NCBI RefSeq assembly: GCF_002368415.1
Contig: NZ_AP018290.1
Coordinates: 496,001-560,000 of the forward strand
Origin: Calothrix sp. NIES-4105
GTDB lineage: Bacteria > Cyanobacteriota > Cyanobacteriia > Cyanobacteriales > Nostocaceae
Length of the DNA stretch: 64,000 nucleotides
Direction of reading: 5' to 3'
This document shows positions 1-9,630 of this stretch, one piece after another (within the stretch, counting starts at the first letter, position 1; each line of letters starts with the position of its first letter). Under the pieces are notes generated by a model. That model worked only from the letters and a program-made list of their open reading frames with translations, was not told where the DNA came from and searched no databases. The position numbers were made by a program, and so were the translations under genes.

Positions 1-1358
1 AGTCGGGTTAGCGCAAATTCTAACAGTGGTAAATTACCTGCTTGAAGCCCCACATCATCCAAAATTCGCTCTTGTAATTGTGCCTCAAGTTGTACTTCTA
101 GCTTTTGTGCGGGTTGCGTGATGGCTGCAATTAGTTCCTCTCTACTCATGGAACTTACTAGTTGGGGTGTAAACTTTTGCAGTGCATCTCGTAATGGACG
201 GTAGGAGAGAACATAGCCGTAAAAGTCCGCGCGTAAAGTCAAGACCAGTGTTAAACTTTTTTGATGAATAGCCGTAAGTAATGTATTTGCAAAACTATCT
301 TGCTCTTCTTTTTGGCAAAGAGTATAAAGTTCTTCAAATTGATCTATAAACAATAGAAGACGTTTATCTGAATTATGTTCTATAATACGAGACGCTACCT
401 GCTGCAACGTGACTTTACCCTCTTGAATATCTGCTGCTAGTCCAGGCACCAATCTCAATTTTTCAGTCTCACTAATTTCTGGTTCTAGTTGACGCACTAA
501 TGCCGAAGCTAACTGATAAAATGGTTGATTACCAGGACGAAAAGATTCAATCAGCCAACTTCCTTCATCTCGCAACTGGGGAATTAGTCCAGCAAATACC
601 ACCGAAGATTTGCCGCTACCACTTGGGCCAATTACTGCTACGAGCGGCTCTTTATGAGTTGCTTGCACTAAACTATTTACTAGTATCTCTCGTCCAAAAA
701 AGAATGCTGCATCCTCTTCTGCAAATGCAGATAATCCTTGGTAGGGGTTAGGAGGAATAATTTCTATTTGCGATGCTATAGGGATAATTGACCGTTTTTT
801 TCTCAGTACCGGGATTTGTTGTGATAAAAAACTAATCATTTGAGAACAGCCAAGCTCATAAGCAAATTCTACCTCTTCCCCTACTAGCAGCGCATCATAA
901 AACGCTACAGCAAAAGTAATGGCTGCTTTATCTCCTACTGCCGAATTCATGCCAATCACATAATTAACGTGTTGGCTAATTGCTTCTGCTTGCACTTCTG
1001 AGTAACAAGCGTTTAAAAGTACGCAATTAACTCCTTTAGTGGCAAATAGCTTAAACATGCTCGCTAATGCTTCGGCTGTTATTAATTCTAGCTGTCCTGT
1101 TTCGTCTTCTAAAACAATACCATCTTCTCCGGCGCCGTGTCCGCAAAAGTGAACAATAGTCGGCTGATAATCTAATATAGCTCGGTAAAAGTCGCGCGCT
1201 CTTACTGCCCACTTTTGCTCTAATTTAAACTCCTCTCGTTTGTTAGCACGTCGCAATCCTTCATCAATTTCCCGCACTTCTTTATCGAGTCGTAACCTTG
1301 AGCTACTTGTCGGATTTGCAGCCAAAATTAAAATGGTTTTAACTTGGGTGTTACTCAT
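1..1358 (-). CDS. CHAT (caspase-like) protease fused to an nSTAND NTPase, C-terminus beyond the window
   Basis: The frame is open from an ATG at 1356-1358 to the left edge, so only about 452 N-terminal residues are visible. Residues 1-185 form a CHAT domain: the catalytic His lies in HFCGHG (His74) and the Cys in LLNACYS (Cys118). After a linker with NPYQGL near 204, an nSTAND-type NTPase begins, with Walker A GPSGSGKSS (244-252) and a Walker B-like LLLFIDQFEELY. Such proteins usually continue into a sensor repeat region (WD40 or TPR), which would lie outside the window. In known systems CHAT proteases are activated effectors in programmed death or defence; that role is inferred here. The next gene downstream in coordinates (1906-4578, same strand) is a paralogue over the CHAT domain, so the pair may act together. 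The repeat-bearing gap between them argues against one tight operon. The CHAT and NTPase assignment is confident; the substrate is unknown. Confidence 0.88.
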   Translation of the reverse strand, partial: MSNTQVKTILILAANPTSSSRLRLDKEVREIDEGLRRANKREEFKLEQKWAVRARDFYRAILDYQPTIVHFCGHGAGEDGIVLEDETGQLELITAEALASMFKLFATKGVNCVLLNACYSEVQAEAISQHVNYVIGMNSAVGDKAAITFAVAFYDALLVGEEVEFAYELGCSQMISFLSQQIPVLRKKRSIIPIASQIEIIPPNPYQGLSAFAEEDAAFFFGREILVNSLVQATHKEPLVAVIGPSGSGKSSVVFAGLIPQLRDEGSWLIESFRPGNQPFYQLASALVRQLEPEISETEKLRLVPGLAADIQEGKVTLQQVASRIIEHNSDKRLLLFIDQFEELYTLCQKEEQDSFANTLLTAIHQKSLTLVLTLRADFYGYVLSYRPLRDALQKFTPQLVSSMSREELIAAITQPAQKLEVQLEAQLQERILDDVGLQAGNLPLLEFALTR

Positions 1359-1905
1359 TTAATTAACGCTTCATCTGCTTGGTAAAAGGACTTTAACAGA
1401 CATGACAGAGCCTCGCATTAAGGCGCCTTTGCCCTGTTTGGTACCTTTTTTAACAGCCCTGACTTTAAGTATAGTAAATTTTGCTTAAATATTTGAGATT
1501 TCAGTCAAAAACTAGACTAAAGTTAAGTTTATACCTAGAAATTATTAAGAATTGTAAATTTTGACCTCATATAGCAATCCTAAATGATTCATAAAAAATC
1601 AACGTTTAAAATTTACCACAGAGACACAGAGTACACAGAGTTAGAGGTTAAAGAGGTTTTTTACAAATGATTTAGGACTGCTATGTATAACCCATAAAGA
1701 TAAACGTAGCTGCCATATATAAGGGTTGTATTTAAGCTGGAAAAAGTTTTTTGCGTTTGGTTTCTAATTAGTTACCAACAATATTAGGCGCCGGGTTTAT
1801 ATTAAAGAGAAAATACTGCACAATCATCGGGTAGTTTATGGGCGCCGAATTTTAGGCGTTGACAATAGGGCAATATCACTGCCTCTAATTTACATAAGTA
1901 GCTAG
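1359..1905. other. intergenic region with a MITE-like repeat
   Basis: No convincing gene is visible in these 547 bases. They contain the 114-bp repeat at 1571-1684 and three GGCGCC hexamers. The 5' part should hold the promoter of the left-edge CHAT gene, but I see no clear consensus. Confidence 0.6.
1571..1684. repeat. 114-bp MITE-like element, copy 1
   Basis: The ends are imperfect inverted repeats: ATAGCAATCCTAAATGATT at the left against the complement of AATGATTTAGGACTGCTAT at the right, 17 of 19 matching. The core contains a CCACAGAGACACAGAG segment. A second copy at 34629-34742 differs at a single base. The ends include TA dinucleotides, as in Tc1/mariner/IS630-type MITEs, but no longer target duplication is visible. 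No transposase is encoded. Confidence 0.8.
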
Positions 1906-4578
1906 CTAAAGCGCGCCTAACTCTTGGAGATGTTGTCTAGCTTCTTGTTTTAGTTCCGCATTACCATTTAATTCTAAGACTTTTTTGAAGTCAAGGGCAG
2001 CCTTGTCTTTACTGCTTTTATTTTTGTAAACAAGTCCTCGGTTATAGTAAGCATTGGCATAGTTCGGGTCAAGTTTCAAGGCTTGGTTGTAGTCAGCAAT
2101 CGCACGGTCGTAGTCTTTTTTGTCGTAGTAAGCAAGCCCTCGGTTATAGTAAGCATTGGCATAGTTCGGGTCAAGTTTCAGGGCTTGGTTGTAGTCAGCA
2201 ATCGCGCGGTCGTAGTCTTTTTTGTCGTAGTAAGCAAGCCCTCGGTTATAGTAAGCATTGGCATAGTTCGGGTCAATTTTCAGGACTTGGTTGTAGTCAG
2301 CAATCCCACGGTCGTAATCTTTTTTGTTGTAGTAAGCAAGCCCTCGACCGATGTAAGCATTGGCATAGTTTGGGTCAAGTTTCAAGGCTTGGTTGTAGTC
2401 AGCAATCGCACGGTCGTAGTCTTTTTTGTCGTAGTAAGCAAGCCCTCGGTTGTAGTAAGCATTGGCGTTTTTAGGGTCAATTTTCAGGGCTTGGTTGTAG
2501 TCAGCAATCGCACGGTCGTAATCTTTTTTGTTGTAGTAAGCAAGCCCTCGACCGATGTAAGCATTGACATCGTTCGGGTCAAGTTTCAGGGCTTGGTTGT
2601 AGTCAACAATCGCGCGGTCGTAATCTTTTTTGTTGTCGTAAGCAAGCCCTCGGTTGTAGTAAGCATTGGCATAGTTCGGGTCAAGTTTCAGGGCTTGGTT
2701 GTAGTCAACAATCGCGCGGTCGTAGTCTTTTTTGTCGTAGTAAGCAAGCCCTCGGTTATAGTAAGCTAAGGCAAGGTTCGGGTCAAGTTTCAGGGCTTGG
2801 TTGTAGTCAGCAATCGCGCGGTCGTAGTCTTTTTTGTTGTAGTAAGCAAGCCCTCGACCGATGTAAGCATTGGCGTTTTTAGGGTCAAGTTTCAAGGCTT
2901 GGTTGTAGTCAGCAATCGCGCGGTCGTAATCTTTTTTGTAGTCGTAAGCAAGCCCTCGGTTGTAGTAAGCATTGGCATAGTTCGGGTCAAGTTTCAGGGC
3001 TTGGTTGTAGTCAGCAATCGCGCGGTCGTAGTCTTTTTTGTTGTAGTAAGCAAGCCCTCGGTTGTAGTAAGCATAGTCATAGTTCGGGTCAAGTTTCAGG
3101 GCTTGGTTGTAGTCAACAATCGCGCGGTTGTAGTCTTTTTTGTAAACGTAAGCAGTCCCTCGGAAAAAGTAGACTGCTGCTTTATCCAACGCCGAACTTG
3201 GATTTTCAACTTTTAGAGCATCACTAAAGCTGTCGATAGCTTTATTCCAATCACTAGCCGTGTAGCGAGTTAGCCCTACAGTAAAAAGGCTAAGATAGGT
3301 CATTTCCCCGGAGAGAGTGGTTTGCAGTTGGAAACTCTTTAGTTCGGATACAGCCGCCGTCTTTTCTAATGGTTCTATTTTAGGTAGGTATTCTGGGGTA
3401 CGTAAAACCTCAAAGTGCGGACTTAGCTGTACGTGCGTATCTGTTACTCCATAGTCACCCCAAATGACTATGGCTGCTTTGTGTTTTTTTCCCTCATTAA
3501 TAGCATCGTCTGATTCTTTAATAAATTTATTTAAGCGTTGTACTTTTACATCAGGGTATTTTTGGAGAGTCTCATGCAGTTTATCGAAGATATTTTGGGT
3601 AACGCGGTATTTTTCCGGTTCTTCACCCTTAAATTCTGCGGTTAGAACAATCATATCCTTGGGTGGGAGTTGCCATACATAAAACCCTGTGGTGCCTATA
3701 ATAGGAATGATAATCATGCCAGCAAGAGCTAAACGGCGTAATCTTCTGTATTGCTTTGTTGGTAATCGAAAGTTACTAACGCCAAAACCAAAAATTTGAC
3801 TTGATGGGTAGTAAACGTAGGCACAACACACCCACAAAGTGAAGATACCAAAAGTCAGTAAGACTTTCGTGATTAATCCATCATTACCAAGTACTAACAG
3901 GATAAGTCCTACTAAAACAGCACTCAAACCAATTACTGGAGTTCCAATAACTAGCTTATGTGTGTTTGTTATTACTGTAGGTGCATCTATTTTTGGATTT
4001 ATTATAATAACTGGAATCTGAGATTGGGAAAGATTTTCTAGTTCAATCGCCGCTAATCCTTCATCAAAAGCTCTTTGAAATAGGTCTTGATTTTTCTCTA
4101 GCTTATAACCCAATCCATCGTAGAATCCTTGAGCGAATTTAATAGCAGATTCGTCTTGAATCTGCTGGTTCATGCCTATAGTATATCTAATATATTTACT
4201 TATTGCCTCGGCTGATTTAGCAGAGTGACAAGTGTTTAATAGTACGCATTTTACATATTCTTGGTGCAGCTTAAAAAGTGATGCCAAGCTCGATGGTTGA
4301 ACAGCCTTATCCTGTCCCTCATCATCTTCTAACAACAAGCTACCATCTTCTAAACCATGTCCACAGAAATGTACAACTAGAGGTTTTTCTTCTGCTATTG
4401 CTCGACGAATATCTTGGGGTCTAACGGCAGTTCTGATCTCAACCTCAAATACATCTCGTCTGACAGCACCTCGGATACAATCTTGGATAGACCGAATTTC
4501 TGTGTCCAAGCGTAAGCCATGATGAGGAATTGCTGCCAGAATTAAGATTTTTTGCTTTTGAGTAGCTTGTTTCTTCAA
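1906..4578 (-). CDS. CHAT-domain membrane protein with tandem TPR repeats
   Basis: This 890-residue protein starts at TTG (4576-4578), preceded by AAGGTGG at a good ribosome-binding distance. Residues 1-195 are a CHAT caspase-like domain with the dyad in HFCGHG (His74) and LLNTCHS (Cys117). Three hydrophobic segments follow (about 212-230, 237-256 and 284-302). Then comes a region of about 130 residues with no recognised fold, and from about residue 434 roughly eleven near-identical 34-residue TPRs built on AYYNRGLAYYDKKDYDRAI. The arrangement suggests a membrane-anchored protease with a protein-protein sensor array, but its partner and substrate are unknown. The CHAT half is clearly paralogous to that of the gene at the left edge, on the same strand. 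Repeat number is likely unstable because the units are so similar at DNA level. Confidence 0.88.
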   Translation of the reverse strand: MKKQATQKQKILILAAIPHHGLRLDTEIRSIQDCIRGAVRRDVFEVEIRTAVRPQDIRRAIAEEKPLVVHFCGHGLEDGSLLLEDDEGQDKAVQPSSLASLFKLHQEYVKCVLLNTCHSAKSAEAISKYIRYTIGMNQQIQDESAIKFAQGFYDGLGYKLEKNQDLFQRAFDEGLAAIELENLSQSQIPVIIINPKIDAPTVITNTHKLVIGTPVIGLSAVLVGLILLVLGNDGLITKVLLTFGIFTLWVCCAYVYYPSSQIFGFGVSNFRLPTKQYRRLRRLALAGMIIIPIIGTTGFYVWQLPPKDMIVLTAEFKGEEPEKYRVTQNIFDKLHETLQKYPDVKVQRLNKFIKESDDAINEGKKHKAAIVIWGDYGVTDTHVQLSPHFEVLRTPEYLPKIEPLEKTAAVSELKSFQLQTTLSGEMTYLSLFTVGLTRYTASDWNKAIDSFSDALKVENPSSALDKAAVYFFRGTAYVYKKDYNRAIVDYNQALKLDPNYDYAYYNRGLAYYNKKDYDRAIADYNQALKLDPNYANAYYNRGLAYDYKKDYDRAIADYNQALKLDPKNANAYIGRGLAYYNKKDYDRAIADYNQALKLDPNLALAYYNRGLAYYDKKDYDRAIVDYNQALKLDPNYANAYYNRGLAYDNKKDYDRAIVDYNQALKLDPNDVNAYIGRGLAYYNKKDYDRAIADYNQALKIDPKNANAYYNRGLAYYDKKDYDRAIADYNQALKLDPNYANAYIGRGLAYYNKKDYDRGIADYNQVLKIDPNYANAYYNRGLAYYDKKDYDRAIADYNQALKLDPNYANAYYNRGLAYYDKKDYDRAIADYNQALKLDPNYANAYYNRGLVYKNKSSKDKAALDFKKVLELNGNAELKQEARQHLQELGAL
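2045..3170 (-). repeat. near-identical 102-bp tandem repeats encoding TPRs
   Basis: About eleven units of 102 bp (34 codons) follow one another with only a few substitutions each. Variants such as AYYNRG/AYIGRG and YDKK/YNKK are shuffled between units, as expected from unequal exchange or gene conversion. The complementary strand also stays open over long stretches because of the periodicity. Confidence 0.9.
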
Positions 4579-5376
4579 TATCCCCCACCTTCAATTAGTA
4601 TATTAAACAATACTAAACAACTTGGCGCCATGTAATTTGATATCATTTATACAATCATAACTATCATAACTTCTTAATTTACGCAAATCCTCAAATACTT
4701 ATTCCCAAAGGTAGAGAGTACAAATGTTCAATGTTAAGTTTTTATTTTGAGCGGTTTGTAAGTAAATTATCCCGGCACCGAATTCAAGGTGTTATAAACT
4801 TATACCAATTTTTTCTGAACGTGCATAGAAAGAACCCCTCCCCCAGCCCCTCCCAGTTACCTGTCGTATACACACATCTTTAATAACCCCTCCTTTTCCC
4901 CCCTTTGTGACCTTTGTGTTCAAAGTGGTTTATCTCTTTAAAGAACCACAAAGACACAAAGAACACAAAGAAAGAGAAGAAAGAGAAGAAAGAGAAGAAA
5001 GAGAAGAAAGAGAAGAAAGAGAAGAAAGAGAAGAAAAAGAAACTTATGTGTACACGGTAGCCCAGTTACGGGGAGGGGAGTAAGATTTTTATAAACTTTC
5101 CCCCTTTCCGTTGCGGGGGTGGGGTCAAAATAATATGCAGCTTCTGTACTGCATCGTGCATCAACTAGGCGCCCTGCTTGATAATCTATATCTGCTTGCA
5201 TATTAATGTTACTATGACCGCAAAGATTAAATAGAATGGTTTTACTGATTTCTTTTTTGCTTGTGATTTTAAATAACTAAACAAAGTTTGCATCAAATCA
5301 ATTATCCGTTACATCCGTTGCTAACAAACCCTCCAAAACTTATAAACCACTAGTTCTGTGCTGAATTTTTCAAAAA
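4579..5376. other. intergenic region with a purine-rich microsatellite
   Basis: I see no credible gene here. The open frame at 4938-5201 on the minus strand is only the tandem repeat read as Leu/Phe. The gap holds that repeat (4970-5041), C-rich stretches near 4834-4905, two GGCGCC hexamers, and near 5302 an ATCCGTTACATCCGTTGC segment that recurs as ACGGAT arrays elsewhere in the window. Confidence 0.6.
4970..5041. repeat. 9-bp tandem repeat (GAAAGAGAA)n
   Basis: Seven perfect copies of GAAAGAGAA are followed by one copy with a single substitution (GAAAAAGAA). The tract follows a CACAAAGAACACAAAG segment, itself related to the CACAGAGACACAGAG sequences seen elsewhere in the window, from which it may have grown by slippage. 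Confidence 0.9.
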
Positions 5377-6783
5377 ATGCATAAGTCGATTTTAGCTTTA
5401 CCTATAAAGATACAGAACGCTCCTAATAAGTTTCGCCATTACAACCTTAATTACAATACATATTTACCACAAAAAGTTAAAATCATATTAAACAAAAAAT
5501 ATGTTCTCACCTGTTATATGCTTTTAGCGTTGATGATTGGATGTTCGATTAGTCTATTATCTGCTACATCTATAAATCATTCAGACAGAGCTACTAATGC
5601 CCAAGTTCAAGAATATCTAAAATCGTTAGCAGCAAAAGGATTTCCTAAACAATACCAAGGAGTATGGATTCAAGCTGACACTCAAGTTTTAGCTAATCAT
5701 CAAGGTCAAATACCAATGCCTGCTGCTTCGTTATCTAAAATAGCAGTAACTCTAGTCACTTTAGAAACTTTAGGAGCAGAACATCAGTTTGTTACGCAGA
5801 TTGGAACGAACGGGTCAATTCAAAACGGGGTATTAAAAGGTGACTTGATTGTTGAAGGTTCATATGATCCGTTTTTTGTATGGGAAGAAGCTTTTAAAAT
5901 TGGTAATCTTTTAAATCAGTTAGGCATTAAACGAATAACTGGTAATCTGGTTATTGTGGGTGAATTTTCTATGAATTTTAAGGATGACCCACTGACAGCA
6001 GGAAACTTACTCAAAGTCGGCTTAAATTCTTCTATTTGGTCAGATGAAGCAAAAAAAGAGTATCAAAGTTTACCTCCGGGCACAGCAAAACCCCAAGTTG
6101 TAATTGATGGTGCAGTGCAAATGGCTACATCTAGACGTAGTAGCATCAATAAACCTTTGGTACGTCATTATTCTTATCCACTTGCTGAACTTCTCAAAAA
6201 AATGAATTTGTTCAGTAACAATTTCATGGCTGATAAGTTAGCTACTTCGGTTGGTGGAGCATCAAAAGTAGAATCAAAAGCTGCTGCAATTACAGGATTA
6301 CCACAATCTGAAATTAAATTAATTAATGGTTCTGGTTTATCTACTGAAAACCGAATTTCTCCTCGTGCTGTCTGTGCAATGTTTCAAGCTATTGAGAAAT
6401 ATCTTCAACCTCATAACATGACAGTTGCCGATGTGTTTAATATTGCAGGAGTTGATAAAGGAATTTTAGATAAGCGCGCGATTCCTAAATTTGCAGTGGT
6501 CAAATCGGGAAGCTTTGATAATGTTAGCAATTTAGCAGGCGCCTTACCAACTCAGCAGCGAGGAATTGTTTGGTTTGTAATTATGAATTCGGAAGGAAAG
6601 TTGCCTAGTATTGACCCTCAAAAAGACGCTTCAGGAAAAAGTCTAGAGTATTTCCGTACTCAGCAAGATAATCTGTTGCAAAGTTTTGTACAAAAGTGGG
6701 GAACTGTATTAGACCAACCAACTCAGTTAAAACCTAACCCAGCAAGAAATAGCAAAACTTCTTATAGTGAGATAGTTAAGTAA
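5377..6783 (+). CDS. dacB: D-alanyl-D-alanine carboxypeptidase/endopeptidase, PBP4 (S13)-like
   Basis: A 468-residue penicillin-binding protein of the PBP4/S13 type that trims or cleaves peptidoglycan peptides outside the cytoplasmic membrane. The active-site motifs are in order: SLSK (Ser118, Lys121), SNN in LFSNNFMAD, and KSG in VVKSGSFDNVSN near the C-terminus. A hydrophobic segment at about 46-64 (CYMLLALMIGCSISLLSA) should act as signal or anchor. The roughly 45 residues before it are unusual, so the real start may be a later Met such as Met48, but no ribosome-binding site decides this. It stands alone on the plus strand. An inverted repeat at 6819-6848 follows the stop. Confidence 0.85.
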   Translation: MHKSILALPIKIQNAPNKFRHYNLNYNTYLPQKVKIILNKKYVLTCYMLLALMIGCSISLLSATSINHSDRATNAQVQEYLKSLAAKGFPKQYQGVWIQADTQVLANHQGQIPMPAASLSKIAVTLVTLETLGAEHQFVTQIGTNGSIQNGVLKGDLIVEGSYDPFFVWEEAFKIGNLLNQLGIKRITGNLVIVGEFSMNFKDDPLTAGNLLKVGLNSSIWSDEAKKEYQSLPPGTAKPQVVIDGAVQMATSRRSSINKPLVRHYSYPLAELLKKMNLFSNNFMADKLATSVGGASKVESKAAAITGLPQSEIKLINGSGLSTENRISPRAVCAMFQAIEKYLQPHNMTVADVFNIAGVDKGILDKRAIPKFAVVKSGSFDNVSNLAGALPTQQRGIVWFVIMNSEGKLPSIDPQKDASGKSLEYFRTQQDNLLQSFVQKWGTVLDQPTQLKPNPARNSKTSYSEIVK

Positions 6784-6818
6784 TATTTCTACCATATTAG
6801 GAGCAAATTTACTATGAA

Positions 6819-6848
6819 AACCCAACATTTATTAGACTTTGTTGGGTT
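6819..6848. terminator. inverted repeat after the PBP4-like gene
   Basis: A perfect 9-bp stem, AACCCAACA and TGTTGGGTT, encloses a 12-base loop about 35 bases after the stop codon. There is no T-run, so it is a weak terminator candidate. It could equally serve transcripts converging from the lectin gene on the minus strand. Confidence 0.4.
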
Positions 6849-6878
6849 CCGCAAAGCCACTCAGCCACAAAATGCAAT

Positions 6879-7289
6879 TTAATATCTCAAATACCCATTA
6901 TAGTTCTTAATGCCAGGAACGCGAATAGCTGTTTGATTGAAGCCGCCATTACGTGTTCGACAATTTGCTGCTAGCCTATCCATATAAATAGTAATGTTTC
7001 TACAGCTACTTGGATAACTACTAGTCCTATTACGACCTGTATAAATCAAGTTTCCATTATTATTTGCAATTCCACGGATGCGGATTGATGTATTATTATA
7101 ACTGCCATTACGTGTTCGACAGGTTGCTGATAACGTATCCCCAGCAATCGAAAGATTACTACAGCTATTTTGGAAACTACTATATTGACCGTATTTAGCA
7201 AAGGTTTGTTGAGAGAACGCGAGTAAAGGTGTAATAACAGTGAGGGTGATTCCACTGACTTTGATAAGATTCTTGACTAAGTTTTTCAT
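6879..7289 (-). CDS. secreted cyanovirin-N homology (CVNH) protein
   Basis: This 136-residue protein begins with a signal peptide (basic start, hydrophobic ITLTVITPLLAFS, cleavage probably after QQTFA). The mature part is a two-repeat CVNH domain. Each repeat has SC, then LSATC or LAANC, then RTRNG, then a TSI/TAI-type strand and a GI-N-NG-L ending. CVNH proteins are small mannose-binding lectins; binding here is inferred from the fold only. The two repeats are very similar (CRTRNGSYNNTSIR and CRTRNGGFNQTAIR). It converges with the PBP4-like gene, consistent with a role at the cell surface. Confidence 0.85.
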   Translation of the reverse strand: MKNLVKNLIKVSGITLTVITPLLAFSQQTFAKYGQYSSFQNSCSNLSIAGDTLSATCRTRNGSYNNTSIRIRGIANNNGNLIYTGRNRTSSYPSSCRNITIYMDRLAANCRTRNGGFNQTAIRVPGIKNYNGYLRY

Positions 7290-7496
7290 TGTCTTACTCC
7301 TAGATAAGTTAATTACAAGAATGGATTGTGTGTCCTTAAATATTTAATTGGTGTGAATCAATTCAATTTATGCAATTAAAATTCTTGACGAAGTTTTTCG
7401 TTTGGGGTCAACATACAATGCATAAACCTAGCGAATTCAATCCTATATATAAATATAGATACAAGGAGCAAAGACACACTAATACAAAATTTTTCT

Positions 7497-8477
7497 ATGA
7501 AATACTCCACTTCAAATACTACAGCTAATAAAAGAAAGGAACAATCTCAACGTAACGCTGACTTAGTACGTAATTACCTGTCTGAAATTGGCAAAATACC
7601 TTTGCTTACACACGAGCAAGAAATAATAAACGCGCGTCAAGTTCAGGAAATGATGGTAATATTCGCAACTCAGAAAAATATGACTGTGCAATTAAAGCGT
7701 CCACCAACACATGAAGAACTAGCAAATGAGGTGCAATTAAGTACAGAAATATTACTAAAAAAGCTAAATCAGGGACAACAAGCTAAACAGACTTTGATTT
7801 TAGCTAATTTGCGGTTAGTAGTAAAAATTGCCAAACAATATCAAAAACATAACTTAGAATTTTTAGACTTAATACAAGAAGGTACTTTGGGTTTACAAAG
7901 AGGAGTTGAGAAATTTGACCCAACTCTTGGTTTTAAATTTTCAACTTATGCTTACTGGTGGATTCGTCAGGGAATTATACGCGCGCTTACACAAAAAGGA
8001 TATATAATTCGCTTACCAGTTCATGTTACTGAAATAATCACCAAAGTCAAGCGCGCACAGCGAGAACTATCTCAAAAAAACGGTAGGACTCCCACTACTG
8101 ATGAAATAGCTGATGTACTTTCTATACAACCTGATAAAATTCGAGACTGTTTACTTTTATCTCGTCAACCTGTTTCATTAGATATGAGAGTTGGAGTAGA
8201 GAAAGAAACATCATTAAAAGACACAATTGAAGATACTAAGACAACTTCTTCTGAAAATGTTCTAATACAAGAATCTACTTCACAAGAAATACAAGATTTG
8301 TTATCTAGCTTATCTCCTCAACAACAAGAAATCTTAACTTTACGTTTTGGATTAATAGATGAAAAAAAGTTAAGCTATGCCGAAATTGGCAGACGTTTAG
8401 GTCTTAGTCGAGAGCGAATTAGACAAATTGAAAAAAAATCTCTTGCTATTTTACGGCACCAATATAAACTCGACTAA
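7497..8477 (+). CDS. RNA polymerase sigma factor, sigma-70 family group 2
   Basis: A 326-residue sigma factor lacking the long N-terminal region of the principal sigma. Region 1.2 is at DLVRNYLSEIGKIPLLTHEQE (about 24-43). Region 2 contains LVVKIAKQY, DLIQEGTLGLQRGVEKFDP and the FSTYAYWWIRQGI promoter-melting helix. Region 3 is around IRLPVHVTE, and region 4 carries SYAEIGRRLGLSRERIRQIE, the -35 binding helix-turn-helix. Cyanobacterial group 2 sigmas (the SigB-SigE set) redirect transcription under stress or nitrogen and carbon change. Which paralogue this is cannot be settled by eye. The region upstream (7290-7496) is AT-rich and presumably holds the divergent promoters of this gene and the lectin gene. 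Confidence 0.93.
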   Translation: MKYSTSNTTANKRKEQSQRNADLVRNYLSEIGKIPLLTHEQEIINARQVQEMMVIFATQKNMTVQLKRPPTHEELANEVQLSTEILLKKLNQGQQAKQTLILANLRLVVKIAKQYQKHNLEFLDLIQEGTLGLQRGVEKFDPTLGFKFSTYAYWWIRQGIIRALTQKGYIIRLPVHVTEIITKVKRAQRELSQKNGRTPTTDEIADVLSIQPDKIRDCLLLSRQPVSLDMRVGVEKETSLKDTIEDTKTTSSENVLIQESTSQEIQDLLSSLSPQQQEILTLRFGLIDEKKLSYAEIGRRLGLSRERIRQIEKKSLAILRHQYKLD

Positions 8478-8722
8478 ATATAAAAAACAAAATATGTGGA
8501 GACTTGATAAAGATTTTATTAGCATAGCCAAGAATTATCCGATGTGTTTACGGCTGTAGCCGCAGTTAATATCACCTCACCTTTTTGATTTATCACTAAA
8601 CTAATGTCACTAATACCACGCGATTGCAGGTAATCTTTATCACCACTACCTGAAAGCATCAGCAGCTTGGGCGAATTGAAGGCGCCACGGATTGATTATA
8701 CAGCAGATTACGTTTTTATGCG

Positions 8723-8754
8723 ATGTAGAGACGTTACATGTAACGTCTCTACAT
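8723..8754. repeat. perfect 32-bp palindrome (GTAGAGAC family)
   Basis: The arms GTAGAGAC/GTCTCTAC enclose the palindromic core GTTACATGTAAC, and the symmetry is perfect over 32 bp. A close copy with two arm mismatches is at 11979-12006. Relatives with other cores lie at 39049, 55721, 56467 and 60273. Confidence 0.85.
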
Positions 8755-9604
8755 GGTTTTAGGCCTGTCTGCATGTACCTCATCAACCCAAAATATGCTG
8801 TAATTACTGTCTGCTAATGCATTAATGTCTCAAATTAACATAATATCAATTACCTGTATTTTTCCCAAAAAATTATTTCTTTACAATTTTTATTAATTTT
8901 TAGATAAAAACTTAACTTTAGTCAAGTTTTTTTACTCAAATATTCAGCCAAAATATAATGTAATTTACCCTAATAATGATTCGTGCCTGGAGGTTTATAC
9001 CGAGCGTCTAAACTTTAATCTTCTCAGGATTTTGACACTGGCTCAGATATGCGACTGTTTTGTAAATGTGACTTTTGGAATATCGTAGAACTCTTTGTCT
9101 ATTATACATTTGACTTTTACGTACCAAGTAACGTTTATTCAAAATAGGATATTATCTGAGCTTTATTTATTTTATAAAAATATTTATATCGTGACAATTA
9201 CTTTAGCATCTAGATGTTTAGATGTTTGCTAATGGTGTTCCCGTTCTTAGATTGCTTTTATCATGCACCGTAAGTTATATTTCAGATGAGAATGTTACTT
9301 ATAACTCGACTATGCCAATTCTTGACCCGAATCAAAGTTATACTTTTAGTCGATACTTTGAGCTTGGCTTTGAAGCTAGTGAGTTACTCCCTTCACGCTC
9401 AAAAAATACCGAATGAACTGCAAAGGACGCTGCATTACGCTAAGGAAGAAAAATTTATAGGTAATCTTCTAGCAGGAAGGGAGTAGCTCAAGCATTTGGT
9501 TATGCATTAATATCTAAGCGTTTATATTTTTAAATGCTATATGCCTACCGTGCATGGTTTATGGTTACACAGTCGAAACGCTTATACAACTTGTATGCTA
9601 TATC

Positions 9605-9630
9605 AAAATGTGAACCACGGTTCACATTTT
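9605..9630. repeat. TGTGAACC/GGTTCACA palindrome, copy 1
   Basis: Twelve-base arms (AAAATGTGAACC and its complement) flank a 2-base centre AC. The same TGTGAACC-N2-GGTTCACA core occurs at 12035-12068 and 56416-56437. All three are intergenic. Confidence 0.8.

Noticed and set aside
2083-3216. Long open frames on the plus strand opposite the TPR array (FFVVVSKPS repeats)
   Set aside because: They arise because the 102-bp repeat is a multiple of three and lacks stops in that frame. The product is a monotonous Val-rich repeat without any known family, and the opposite strand encodes proper TPRs.
4938-5201. Minus-strand frame encoding repeated LFL
   Set aside because: It is the GAAAGAGAA microsatellite read as Leu/Phe, with no ribosome-binding site or family.
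9222-9486. Two overlapping short frames in the 8.5-10.3 kb gap
   Set aside because: They overlap in different frames, have no ribosome-binding site, no protein-like pattern and no family resemblance.
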